Source: Byssothecium circinans (taxonomy: Eukaryota > Ascomycota > Dothideomycetes > Pleosporales > Massarinaceae). Taken from it: DNA of 58,765 nucleotides. This document shows positions 1 through 11,824 of the stretch, piece by piece. Numbering within the stretch: the stretch's first letter is position 1; every line of letters begins with the position of its first letter. The DNA lies in NCBI GenBank assembly GCA_010015675.1, contig ML976997.1, positions 261,173 to 319,937 of the forward strand, given 5' to 3'. The translations under genes were made by a program, and so were the position numbers. Below the pieces are notes generated by a model. It did no database searches, was not told the DNA's origin, and saw only the letters and a list, made by a program, of their open reading frames with translations.

Positions 1-69
1 TTTTGATTTTCCAATGCCAAGCTTTTGAGCGGTTCGGTGGTGTGGGCGGTTCGGTGGTGCTTTACGTTA
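1..69. mobile_element. Terminus of a Fot1/pogo-like DNA transposon (partial, runs off the left edge)
   Basis: These bases have normal composition, unlike the RIP-mutated DNA that starts directly after them. They hold two exact copies of a 14-bp sequence (GCGGTTCGGTGGTG at 29-42 and 46-59) with a 17-bp period, followed by ACGT and a TA at 68-69. Read inward on the minus strand the end is TAACGT. The right-edge element (58638 onward) has the same layout: TA, then ACGT, then a 14-bp direct repeat with a 17-bp period, then a pogo-type transposase start. I infer a terminal inverted repeat region with subterminal repeats, inserted at a TA. No coding sequence of the element is visible here. Confidence 0.5.
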
Positions 70-3000
70 GTAGATTTTAAGGATACTAGGGATATTATTA
101 GGTATTATAAGATTTTAGTAGCGCTAAGGCTTTTATATAAGTAAGTAGAGGATATATTTTTAAGTTAGTTTTTAGATAGAGTTCTAAAGCTAGAATAAAA
201 TAAAAGATTATTATGTTAAATTTAAAATTGTAGCTCTATAGTTTGTTTAATGTAATTACTTTAGAAGCGAGATCTAAAGACGCTTTAAGTTAATAAGAGG
301 TCTAATATACTAACGCGCGAAGCTACTATTATATATAAAGTCGAACACCGTCTAATTAAACTCTAGATAAGATTTATACTTAATTTTTATAGACTTAAGT
401 GATAAATCTAAGCCTTCCTTCTAGCAGACTAGAGGGTTAGCAATTAAAGGTAGTACAAAGCCTACGTAGTTAGGGGCGTATTGCTATAGCTAGCCTTAGA
501 GTTGTTAACCGCAATAACTTAGCGTGTAATGCCTAACTAATTAGCGCTCTTATGCTAGTATAGAATGGTGAGCCTACAATAATCTATGCTAGCATATAAG
601 CGGTAATTAGCTAGCTATCATCTGCTATTGAACGCAAGCGCTAAGGAGCCTATTTTAGACTAAGCTTATTTTAGACTAAGGCCTAAGAGAAGTAGAAAAC
701 TAAGATTAGAAATAGAGCACCAGTTTAGGAACCTAGTAGCTATATTCAAGGACTAGAAAATAAGCACCTTAACTTAAATTTTAGATATTACGCAGCAATG
801 CTAGTCTATAATCTATATATTCGCAGTTTAGCTAGTTCTAATTTCTAGCGCTATAGTTATGTCGTCTTAACCGCACATAGAAGTAATAAAAATAATTAGA
901 TATTAGAATTACTAAACCCTAGAAAGAGTGTAAGTATTAATATGCCTAATGATTACTTAATTATAGAGCTACGGCGATAGCTATGCTCTAACGTAATACT
1001 TATGTAAGCTAAAATTAGATTATATAGTAGTACAAACTATTAAAGAAATATTAAAGGTTTTAGAACACTACTACCTAATAAATGCTAAGCCTTTCTTAGC
1101 AGGTGCTATACGCTCTATATACTTTATTATTATCTAGCTAAAGACGTTCGTCCTTACGCATTTCTACTTCTATTAAACTTTTAGTCTTTAGCTCTGCTAG
1201 CTTCTATATCTTATTACTAAGTACAATTGCTACTACTATCCTCCTCTTAGCTTCTGCCCTAAATAAAATATAGAAGAACCTAAGACTAAAGAGACTATCT
1301 AGTATAAATTAGCTTTTAAGGCTTATATCTTAACACTAACAAGCTTTATCAAACGCGATATCTATGCTTCTTAGCGAAGGAAGAATAGAAAGGGCGAATA
1401 GATAATCTTACCCTAGTAAAAGAAGCGCCTTTGCAATAAAGCTGCCACTCTAGCTTTTATTGCTAAGAAAATGACAATTCTAGTGCCTAAGGTATTATCC
1501 TACGGTAGAAATAAGGATAGTCTCGCGTATCTAGAAATAGAGTAGCTTAACAGCATTCTATACTACCATGTTAGAAACAAATGCAGAATGCTAAAAGACT
1601 AAGCGTATAATTCTAAAGGACTATGCAGCACCTACAAGGGCATAGTAATAGCAAATACCAACTACTTTATTATAAATAAGGTACTCTCCTAGCTAAACAC
1701 CCTTTAATTATCTATAATAGGGCTTAATGACTTTATTATACTACTCTTATAGGTGCTTAAGGACGACTAAAGGCCGCGTTAGATACCTAAAACATTAGAT
1801 AAGTTAGATTATATCTTCTATTACGGCGATCTAACTAGTTATAATATTATAGTTTACTTAAAGACACTAGAAGTTCTTACTCTATATAACTAGAAGCATG
1901 CTAGTTTCTTCTCTCTAGAATTCTAGCTATAGCGCTGTTTACAAAGTGAGTACTTTAACCTATACATAGACAAGGATTGAATCCGTAGGCTAGTAGCCCT
2001 TATTAAGGCGTAGCTTACTAGTTATAGCTGCACTATAGATAACATTAGCTCTAGCAGTTACAAGTTACAAATAAGCGAGTCGCAATATTTATTAAGTAAA
2101 AGGATAGTCGCTAGATTCCTTATGTAATTAAGCTTATTAATAGGATTAATAGGTTTTAAATTAGACAGAATTCTAGTACACAGAAATAATTAGCGCGAAT
2201 AAAAAAAAGATACGGTATAACGAGTGTAGTAGTAATATAGGCGAATAAGTAACTCTAAAAGAAGTAAATAATCTTATAGATAATAGCCTAGTTAATTATC
2301 TTATCTATTTATGCTAAACTTAGCTAAACGCTGCCTCTTAGCTAAAGTACCTACGAATCTTAAAATATAAATAGCTTAATTTAACGCTAGAGATAAGATA
2401 GGATAGTTTAGAAGGTAAAGTGCCATACTATCTTAACTTAATATATAGGCGTAGAGGGGCCGTAGCCCTAATTATAAGCTTAAAATGCTACCTAGTTACA
2501 GTGTCCGCATACATATACTAAGGTGTAAACCTGCTGCTTACAGTGCTAGCACGGGGCTAATAGAAAATTGCTAGGCATATTTATAGCTAATAGAAAGATC
2601 GTGATGTCTTGCTTATAAAGATAGATTAGTTAGGTATTTAGTAGTAAAGTTTACTAGAGAACTTACTAACTTGTCTAGCAGATCTATTTTATTCTTAATC
2701 TAATTAATAAAGACTTTATACGTTACCTTATCCTTTACCTTCGCCTTAGCCTAATGTATACCTAGATTAGGTTCCCTGAGGGTTAAAAGGCTAGCTAGAG
2801 TTAATTAGAATTAGCTTAGTCTATTTACTAAGCTTAGTCTTTAGCTTCGTCTTAAGCTTTACCTACTCCTCTAGAATGTCGTTATGCTTATAAAGCTAGT
2901 AGATACTAATCTTTTCATATAGCCCGTGCTTAGTAAATATAGCTAAGAGGTTCTTGATATAATTAAGACTAGTATGCATATTAGAAAAAATACAAGGAAG

Positions 3001-6000
3001 CTTATTGTACCTTTAGTTAAGGACCCTAAGTTAGCATAGATTTATAGATTAAGTAAAGAGAGATATTAAGACTTACGTAATATTAGACTTATTTATATTA
3101 TCTACTATTAAAAGAAGGTAAATACTAGGGATAGCTTATATAACTATAACAGCTACTATTATTATAGACTTGTATTATAATAACTACTTAGAGTTATACT
3201 AGGCTAAGGTTCTTTATTAAGTACTACTATAAAGAAAGTAAAAGGCTAATATATTACTATTAAAAATTTGCTAAGGAGACAGTACTAGGCAATAGAGTAA
3301 CAGGTATGCGTATAGGTGCATATGCAGGCTAAGGCGCCTAAAAGGGGAAAAACCCTACATCTTAATATAGCTACTTATCCTATCTGCAAACTTCTTACCA
3401 TTAGGCTCTTAGTATTACTTCTTTCTTAGATACTACTATAGAGCACTAATTTGCTCTAAGCCTTCACTAGCCAGCGAAGGCGCTATGTGCGATTTCTTAA
3501 TAAATTGAAATGTGGTCTCTCTACTGCTTACTGCCTATAGGACTAAAGGGGTTTGTTAGGTCCTTTATTAGCTATTATAGTAAGTCGCGGAAAGGTCTAT
3601 ACTAGTAGAAACGTGCCTTATAATTAGAACTAGCACTACTTTACTAGTTAACTAGAGTACTATTATACTACTAAGGCAGCCTGCTTGCTAATCTCTACGG
3701 CCTTATTTAAGTGTACCTAAGCGAGGCATACCTTAGCCACGATATAGCGTGGGGCGGTAGGTAAGAGGAGTAGAAGGCTAGTAAAGTGTATAGTAGAAAT
3801 AAAGTAACGTTTATAGATAATACTTAAAGAAAAGATAAGAAAGATTAGATTACCTACTTAAAAAGGAATAGGATAAGATATATATATTAATGTTATTATA
3901 GTAATAGATTAGTTCCTACGCAGCATATACTAGCGCATCCGTATTACTTCTAGGGTCTAACCTAGGAAGCATTTAAATATGTCTTTTTACTCTATATCTA
4001 TTCTTTCCTTATATAAAAGTAACCGCTATTCGTCTAACTTTAACTATAGTTTATACGTTTATTAGTAGAAGCGTATATTATCTCTATTAAACCCTTAATT
4101 ACTACTAGGGGTAAGAGGTTTATATTTGCCTACGTTTTCTTCTTTATTCTTATCCTTTTTGTCCTAGTTGTTGTCTAGGTAGTTAGTTTTATAACTAGTA
4201 GCATTACTATAGAGATTACTTATCTAGTCCACATTTAAGCTTTTATAAGTATATAGGCCTAACGCACTATTATTATATTAGTATCCTAGTAGCATCTATA
4301 AATCTAGCAATAGCTAAGTTATATAGATGACTTTGCTTTCTTTACTAAGGAGCTTGTAATCTAAGGCTACTAGGTCAAGAGATAATTTTAAGTCGCGGTA
4401 ATAGATAATTGCTGTCACAATTAATAAGCCTTTTAGCATAGGGTAGAGCGTAAGATTAGTTATCTAAGAAGACATATTAAGGCTAAGTTTATAATAGATG
4501 TTAGTTCTATCCTTAGCCTTCGTTTCTAAAGTAGATATTCGTAGGAACTAAGACTAAGTTACGCTATCTATCCTAGGCCAATACAGTTACCGTGGTTAGA
4601 ATAATGCTACTTATTACGATACCCTTGTTAGCATTATACCTAAGCCCTGTAGCCTAAGAGTAGTTTGTAATAGACCATACCCTTTCTTCTAAACTAAATA
4701 ATCGCTACGTTTACATTATTAAGAAGTTTTCGCTAAAGGTCTATGAGACACCTTATTAACTTAATTAAGTTTGTAGAGGTTTTATTTAACTTTACTACTA
4801 CTACCTTTCCTCTTCTTTCTATGTTTATCTAGATTAGGATTAATATCTTATTTGTCCTTTATTCCTTTAAAAGAGAGGTAGACTATCTTAGGAAATATAA
4901 AAGCTCTTTAACTATTTCCTAAATATATACGCTATTATTACCGCTCTCCTTAAGGAGGTTGTTTAGGAGCTAGCCTAAGGTTCTAGCACTATTACCTTTA
5001 CTATTACTACTAAGAGGGCTAGGACTAGGCTTGTTGCTAGCTCTAGAGCGGATAACTAGGCCGCTAAAAGTCTACAGAGATGTTAACTTAGGTGTAGATA
5101 TAAGATTAAGTATAAAGCTCTTAGCTTATTATTTAGCTAGCCTTTGCTACTTTACTAAATAAATGTCTTTTAGCTCTAGTTCTAACGTTCCGTCTAGTAC
5201 TTATACTAAGGAGATTATTATATTAGTAGATAAAGAGTCTATTTATTTGCGTGCTAATAATAGTCTACTTATTTCGCTAATATTGCTAAAGAGTAGTTCA
5301 TCTACTACTAGCGATCTCTCTTTTAAAGATATTAAAATAGGCTCTTTAACTAGTGCTAGAATACTACTTACTATACTAAATACTTTCTACGTCCTCTATA
5401 GAGAGGGCGCACATGCTAGCTATGTTAAGATCGCTATACTGTCTAGTATAGTATCCTTTGTTGCTAGCAGCCATGTTAAAACTATTCTCTTAATAGTTTA
5501 ACGCTTCATTGCTAAGCTTAACGTGCGTTATACTATAGTGTTCTTTAGTTACGTTACCTTCTAAAAGTAAAAGAAATTCTATTACTAATTAGTAAATTAG
5601 CACCATAATCTACTTATATACCTACCTAGATTGCTCCTATTAACTAACCTATTTATAGCTAAATTCATCTTTGCGATGCTTGTAGCGTAGCTAGTCCTTT
5701 CTTTGTTAAGCGAATCCTAGCTAGGCTAGTAATACTCTAGTTTCTCTAGAAAAGGGGCAGCGTTAAGGCTACTAACTACGTTTATATCTATATATTAGCT
5801 AGGTTCTATTTGCTTGTAACGTTTAATAGTAGGTAATACTTTAATCTAGTAAACTAAAAAGGCCTATATCTCTAAATAGAGTGGGTACTCCTAGATTAAA
5901 AGAGCATAATATATTAAAATCTAGCGTTAGAAAATTATCTATATTAAACTACTCTCTACTATCTTTAAAGGAGTTAGCTTTAGAAAGGTTATACCCTACT

Positions 6001-8160
6001 ATCCTAGTTGTCGCCTTTATATTAGCCTTAAATTTTAGCTTATGCTTACGCGCTAGGGGAACGTATGGAACGATTTTTATAGGAAGCAAAAAAGCTAGTA
6101 AGAAGGTGCTATAAGAAGCTATTTTAGTATAGCAACCTACTAGCAAATTTGTAAAGAGATTAAGAGACGTTAGTCTTTTTATCTAGACTAAGTGTTACTT
6201 TATGTACTATAGCTAACACTACTGCCTAAGAGGGAGGAGCCTAAAGAGCTCGCATAAATGCCGCATCTAGCGTAGAAATAGTTAGAGTGGGTAGTATAAA
6301 GACGCCATCTATAGGGTAAGCAAAGATAACTTAAAGCCTATTAGCTTTAGCGTCTCTAAAATAACCATGTTATTACGCTCTTATAGGCGCTATAGAAGCC
6401 ACGTTATATTAAGGGTTAGCCTAGCTTATCTAGCAACTAGCTAGTAAATGGTTATTATAACGTAGTCATGCGTATCTTTTAGCTAGTTAAGAATCTATAT
6501 TATTTTAAATAAAACTACTAATTACTAGCTTTTTCTTTAATTATTAGACATTCTTTGTACGTTAGATAAGTCTATACTAGATAACGCATAAATGCGTAAT
6601 TCTTGCTAATAGTGCCTTCTACCTTTAGATAATTAGTCTATAGGGCTTTATTTACCTCTTATAGCACGCCTAACGCTATTTCTAAGCTGTTAGCTGCTAG
6701 CTTCTAGGCACTAGGCCCCTTACTAGTTGCATTATGATGTTATAGTAACGCCGTATACTTTATATAAGTTAGAGTATCCTGCTATAACTATAGCGCTAAT
6801 ACAGATGCTAGGAGGGCTAAATTAATGCGTTATACGAGTAGATAGCCGCGTTACCGCTAAGAGATTAAGCTAGAAGTAGGATATAGTAGCTAAGTAAGTA
6901 ATTAGCCTAGCGTATTTAACTAAGGGAGTAGGGCGCAGTATAGGAGTATTAGAGCTAAGACAATAGCATAAGCGCTATGCATTCATTCGCTAAAAATAGG
7001 AATAAGGTAGGGCGTGGTAATTGCTATTAGTAAGTTTAAAATAAAAAAAGACAAGTTACAGGATTATGCACGGCGATGCTGCCTATAATAGGTAAGGATA
7101 TTCTCCCTTCTTCCGTAGCTACTGCTAGCATAGGATAAGTAAGCATTTTATAAGAGAGGGGGAAAGAGCTTACATAAAGAAGTAAAGAGTTTAAGTATAA
7201 AAAAGTAAAAGAGCGTAAGAAACTAAGAGAATAGAAAGCTAGTAGGCTACTAAACGCTTATAGATATAAGCGTATAAGAAGCTTTAGTAGTAGCTATTAC
7301 TAGAGATAAAGAGCTAGGCGATACAGTCCGTATAAGGGTAAAGTAAAAGGCACAACGCAAGGTAGTGCAATATTAGATAGTGACGGAGATTTAAGAAAAA
7401 TGCCTTATAAAGGATTGCTAAGGCTTAATAGGGGCAGCTGGCGCTAATAAGGAGTATAGGGATAGAAGAACAAAAGTAAAAAAAAAAAAGTAAAAAAAGA
7501 GAGGGAAAATAACGGTGAAAGGAGGGCCTTTTATAGCGGACGTTAAGGTTGATTGCTAGTTTAAGCGTAGCATAGAACTATACGCGAGGCCTAGATTACT
7601 TAAATAGAGTGCATCTATTTCTTAATACAGGCTTGCTATCTAATTATTTACTAGGTATTTAGTACTATAGTAACTATAGTAAAGCTAGGTATAATATAAA
7701 GAACTTATTAAGCTAATAAAAAAAGTTCTTTTAAGTTAAAAGCTAGTACTTAGTTTATTATATTAAGTAGTAATATAGATAATAATAATAATAAAGTTAA
7801 CTAAGTTAGTATTACTAAGGAAAAGTAGCTATCTTAGTAAGTTAGCTATCTTAGTAGGTTAGCTATCTTAGTAGGTTAGCTATCTTAGTAGTACTTTATA
7901 TTAACTATTATACTATACTACTCTATACTATACTCTTAAAGTAGTAAAATTATAATATAAAAAGACGTAGACCTTATAATACTAGGGCATATTTAAGCCT
8001 AAATTATAGCAAGAATAATATATACTATAGCGCCGCCTAACGACCTTTAAGCCTACGTACCCTAGATTACCCTACCGTTATTGCGTAGTAAAGACCTCTT
8101 AGTAAAGCTAGAAACACGGTCCACTGTCTGCGTAGTATATGTTAAAGGACTCCTAGCCTA
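70..8160. repeat. RIP-mutated repeat tract (decayed transposable-element DNA)
   Basis: About 8.1 kb in which TpA is the dominant dinucleotide, CpA and TpG are scarce, and CTAG, TTAG and TAAG strings recur everywhere, while CpG and GpC (for example GCGC) persist. This is the CpA-to-TpA pattern of repeat-induced point mutation, which acts on duplicated DNA in ascomycetes. All six frames are studded with TAG and TAA; the longest open stretches (112 codons at 5163-5501, 77 at 5881-6114) have no recognisable motif. I could not identify the parent element and saw no intact long terminal repeats. The change to normal composition at about 8160-8180 is abrupt. Confidence 0.85.
7827..7891. repeat. 17-bp tandem repeat inside the RIP tract
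   Basis: Unit AGCTATCTTAGTAGGTT is repeated 3.8 times: 7827-7843 (one mismatch, AAG for AGG), 7844-7860, 7861-7877 and a partial unit at 7878-7891. It lies about 300 bp inside the right edge of the RIP-mutated tract. No function can be assigned. Confidence 0.9.
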
Positions 8161-8460
8161 GTGTTACTACACTTGTAACAAAATCACTCATAGAGAAGAC
8201 ACATCAGGCATAATAATGAATTCCATTCAAACTATAGCTTACAAAGCCACAAGCATGTATTGTACCTCCATAACAAGTCCTAACAAGTGGCGCCGGCTAC
8301 CATGCCATCATCACGGGGAGGAGCTTCCCAAACGCCACCATCAATGCAGCTCTGTACTCCAGTCGTAATGCTTTTTGCCGTTAATACGAACACCTAGTCA
8401 AGGTCCATCAACCTCGACTCATCTTGTGATATCCTACAATTCCGCTGAACGATGAATTCT

Positions 8461-9288
8461 TCATTTTTCCCCGCGCGCTCGATTCCAGAGCTCCTCCTCC
8501 GTCATGGTCCGCACAGGCTGCACGGGCTGCGCACCGGAATATTCCACGCCACAAGAACCCCGATCAAGAGCGAGTGAATTGAGACTCCAGTGTAGCTGCT
8601 CCGATGCGTCGTTTGGTAAGCTAATCCGATGTCGATGTTGTTGGGTCTGAACGTAATTGCTCGTGCCCTCATCAGAAGACATGAGCGAGAGCGATAGCGA
8701 GTCCAACTTGTTCGCAAACTCTAGCTCCTCCCCGCTCATCTCAAGTGCCGAGGAGACGTTAGACGGGCGCGTGTTTGCTCGCAGTTGCAGCTCGTACGTC
8801 TTGCGGTCCCTAGCGAGTTCCGCCTCCAATTGGTTGCGCTCTGCGTACCAGGCGCTGTACTCGTCTTGCGTCATTTCCGCAATACGTGGGTAGTGTGCAT
8901 TGAGGTTTGCTTCGCAGGCGTTCCAGATTTTTGCATTTTCGTCCTCGACACACTCGTGACAGTAGAAGGCAATGGGTGCAATCATGCCATGGGGTTCCAG
9001 GCAATTCGGGCCACAGTTTTCTGGGAGGTCTGTTCGAATGCGATGCGAGCAGGTGAGCTGATGGTATAATCGTCCTCGGCAAGATGTGAGGCGCTTTACC
9101 CGAGTGTCGAAATATGATGAAGTGAGAGGTGCACGTACTGGTGCCGGGGCAGGGCTGGGTGTCGAGGTACTGTCAGGTCCAGCAGCCCAACCGAATCTAC
9201 AAGCCTGAACCAACTTCGCGTGGCTCATGGTATCCTCAGAGAGCGTAGAAGATTGCGTCATTTGGAGTGCGTTGTTGGAGAAGTCCAT
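8461..9288 (-). CDS. Cys/His-rich protein of unknown function, 275 aa
   Basis: Uninterrupted frame from ATG at 9288. I do not recognise a named family. Residues 36-58 are Ser/Pro/Ala-rich. Residues 70-113 hold a likely zinc-binding cluster: C70, C80, H82, C92, C96, C110, H111 and C113, around a YHQLTCSH motif and a CGPNC motif. Residues 135-170 are rich in Glu, Gln and Arg and could form a coiled coil. No signal peptide or membrane segment is seen. It is the first ordinary gene beside the RIP-mutated tract, with its stop codon only about 300 bp from the boundary. The regular frame, ordinary base composition and absence of premature stops argue for a live gene. The zinc-site assignment is inference from residue spacing. 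Confidence 0.7.
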   Translation of the reverse strand: MDFSNNALQMTQSSTLSEDTMSHAKLVQACRFGWAAGPDSTSTPSPAPAPVRAPLTSSYFDTRVKRLTSCRGRLYHQLTCSHRIRTDLPENCGPNCLEPHGMIAPIAFYCHECVEDENAKIWNACEANLNAHYPRIAEMTQDEYSAWYAERNQLEAELARDRKTYELQLRANTRPSNVSSALEMSGEELEFANKLDSLSLSLMSSDEGTSNYVQTQQHRHRISLPNDASEQLHWSLNSLALDRGSCGVEYSGAQPVQPVRTMTEEELWNRARGEK

Positions 9289-10044
9289 CTTCAGTTTGGG
9301 GTTGTGGTGAGAGTAAATTGATCGAGTGGCGTCAGCAGATGTGGCGCGCTGTTGCCTATTGCAGTCGTCAAAGGTTCTATTTATAGGATAGTTGGTGAAG
9401 GATGACAGCCTCGCGTTTGTACAGGTTGATTAATCGTCGTCCCGTGAATGCATTGTCCGCGGTACGTGCACAAAGGTCGTGCGTGTTGTCGTATAACGCT
9501 AATCTGTGTCGCCAAGATTACTGAAGGCTTTGGCAAACGAAATGTTCATAGTCGATCAAAGCGATGGGTGGTGAGCTACCCGCAGTGACAACGGGGTCGA
9601 ATAGAGGAGTGAAAGGTAGCTTGCTGGGTTTGAAGGTGATGGAGTGAAGGCGTGGAGGAATGACATCGACGCGCTTTCGCGGGAGCCGAAACGACGCTAA
9701 GCGAAAATAGGACTGAAGCCTTGGCAGTGAGTTGACGTCACGTGGAATATTCGAGACTGGCCTTGACTCGCCTTTGCATTCTACCTGCGCAGAGGCAAAC
9801 GGTACATGCTCGCTCTTGATTCGAAGGAAAGTGAGGGAGAAGCAAAAAGTGATGGGTATGGCAAATCCCGCATATTGCAACTCGACATGCCGTAGTGGCA
9901 AATCAGAACAAGAAGAACGGAAAGATGAGAAAGTGGATAACTGAAACATCACCTTTTCCTTCTCATGGCATACCTATCGACATGGACAATCTTTTCTGAC
10001 ATGATAACTCTTCTTCAATCTTCTCTCCAACTTCAAGCTGCGCA
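9289..10044. other. Intergenic, about 750 bp
   Basis: Lies upstream of the Cys/His-rich protein and downstream of the MFS transporter, both on the minus strand. An open frame at 9518-9952 (minus, 144 codons) has no recognisable domain, no good splice signals and irregular composition, so I do not call it a gene. Confidence 0.5.
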
Positions 10045-11824
10045 TTATACCAAAAACCTGAAGCCATGTTCCTGAGCCACGCCAGGGACCCCATTAATAG
10101 CTCCCTCGACATGCTCTCCCCTATCAAGTTTCTTGTTCAGCCTAGTCAAGACGATCCTCATAAGAGCTGTCATGATGATGGCTAGCACAGCTGTTGCACA
10201 ATCCACACTCAACGGCACTGTCAGGTTCGGCTGTTTTCCGGACGGCGGTTGCGGATACATGTATGAAGCGTAAATCGAGCTCGTGTTGGAAACGGCATTG
10301 ATGAAGGCAAGGGCCGCTGCGCGCTTGGCTGCCGGGCGCGGTAACGAGTTACTGATCCAGGCCAGCGCCACGACATAGCCTGTATATACACCTGGAACCT
10401 ACAGAGTCAGCATATGTGTCACACGCGAATCATAGAGTGGCATCCTTACCATGAGCATCATGGACACATAACGCGGCGCTACTGATTTTGTGGCTGCAGC
10501 TAGAATGAATGCCGCTACTCCAACGCAGAGAGGAAGCACAATGTGATAGAATCGTTCACCAGTACCTAAACAGAAGGCAAAAGTTAGCAAACCTTATCCA
10601 AAGGGGTGAAAGTGCGCTTCATCTTCGATGGGAAGGTCCATAGTCTTAGAGCTACGCGAAGTGTTCGGCGCACTTTGCATGCAGGAGTTTACTTACGATC
10701 AGCATGCCATGCATTCAAGAACGTCGTAATGACTGCCAAAACATATGGAGGTGCTGTGAGAAGCAGAGTCGTCACGTTGTTGTAGCCTAGCGTTTTCACT
10801 ACCGTCGGGAAGAAATTAGTCACGGATGCTGAAGAAACGATTGCCAATAGTAGAACCGTGAGGATCCATGTCTTGATGTCGAGCAAGGCAAGCTTGAGTC
10901 CGTGGAAGAAGGTTTGTGATTCCGAAGACGTCCAGTCATCTTCACCGACATCTTCTTGCAGACGATAAACAGCCAGTTGTCTTTCTTCTTCAGTAAGCCA
11001 GGGTGTAGTTCGCGGGAAGTTCGGCAAGATCCAGAAGGCGGCAACTGCAATAACAACGGTGATAACCCCTTCAATAATAAACACCCATCGCCAGGCGCGA
11101 AGTCCTTTGGCGTAATCCATGTTGCCTGTGATTCCAGCAGTGACCAGCCCACCAAAAGCACCCGACACGAGCGAGCCGGAGTAGAGCACTGCAGTTCTGA
11201 AACCCAACTCTTTTCTTGTATACCAGGAGGATAGGTAGAACAAGCATCCTGGGAAGTAGGCCGCCTCGACGAAGCCAAGGAAGAATCGGCAGGCTACCAG
11301 ACCAGCAAAGTTTTGGCAGGCTGCTGTCGCACCGGAAATAATACCCCATATTATCATGCAGATCGGGAGGTAAATAGCCGGCTTGCCAGTCTTGTTGAGG
11401 AATAAGTTTGAGGGAATCTGCATGAGGATGTATCCCACGAACAGGATAGAGATGACAGTCTATTGAGCCTAGTCAGTTTGTTGCCATTCGAGACACAATA
11501 TAAACGCACCTGATACTGAGTGCTCGTCAACTGGAGCTCGTCCTGCAAACCCGCCAATCGCACAGATGCAATGTTGTTGCGATCAAGATAGTTCATAATA
11601 TACATCAAAATGATCATTGGCAGCAACCTCGTGTCGACTTTCCTCCTCAAATTCGCCTCGGCTTTCAATCGGTATTCCTGCGACATGGCAGCCACAAGCG
11701 GTGGCACTTCCAACTTGGAGATAGAAGGTCCATGCCCAGGTGTACTCTTAGGAGCAACATCGTCCGAAATGTGGTCGGCCGCGGCCTTATTATCGACCTC
11801 TGTAGTCATCGCAGCAGTACTCAA
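10045..11824 (-). CDS. MFS transporter, allantoate permease (Dal5/ACS) family, 515 aa
   Basis: Predicted proton-coupled importer of the anion:cation symporter family in the plasma membrane; substrates in this family include allantoate, nicotinate-like vitamins and other small organic anions, and the actual substrate cannot be told here. Four exons: 11510-11824, 10697-11459, 10450-10565 and 10045-10398, with introns of 50, 131 and 51 nt, all GT-AG and frame-consistent. Family signatures visible are NYLDRNNIASVRLAG after TM1, GYILMQIPSNLFLNK in TM2, and FFLGFVEAAYFPGCLFYLSSWY in two adjoining parts around TM4. A hydrophilic N-terminus of about 65 residues and the central loop after FWILPNFPRTTPWLT fit the 12-TM plan. 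Length matches the usual 480-530 aa. The start is the first ATG; a second at codon 6 is possible. Confidence 0.9.

Noticed and set aside
5163..5501. 112-codon open frame in the RIP tract (and 77 codons at 5881-6114)
   Set aside because: Composition is that of RIPped DNA, no motif, and Ser/Leu/Ile-rich content follows from the base bias.
9518..9952. 144-codon minus-strand frame
   Set aside because: No domain, no signal peptide, no conserved-looking pattern; placed in the gap between two genes.
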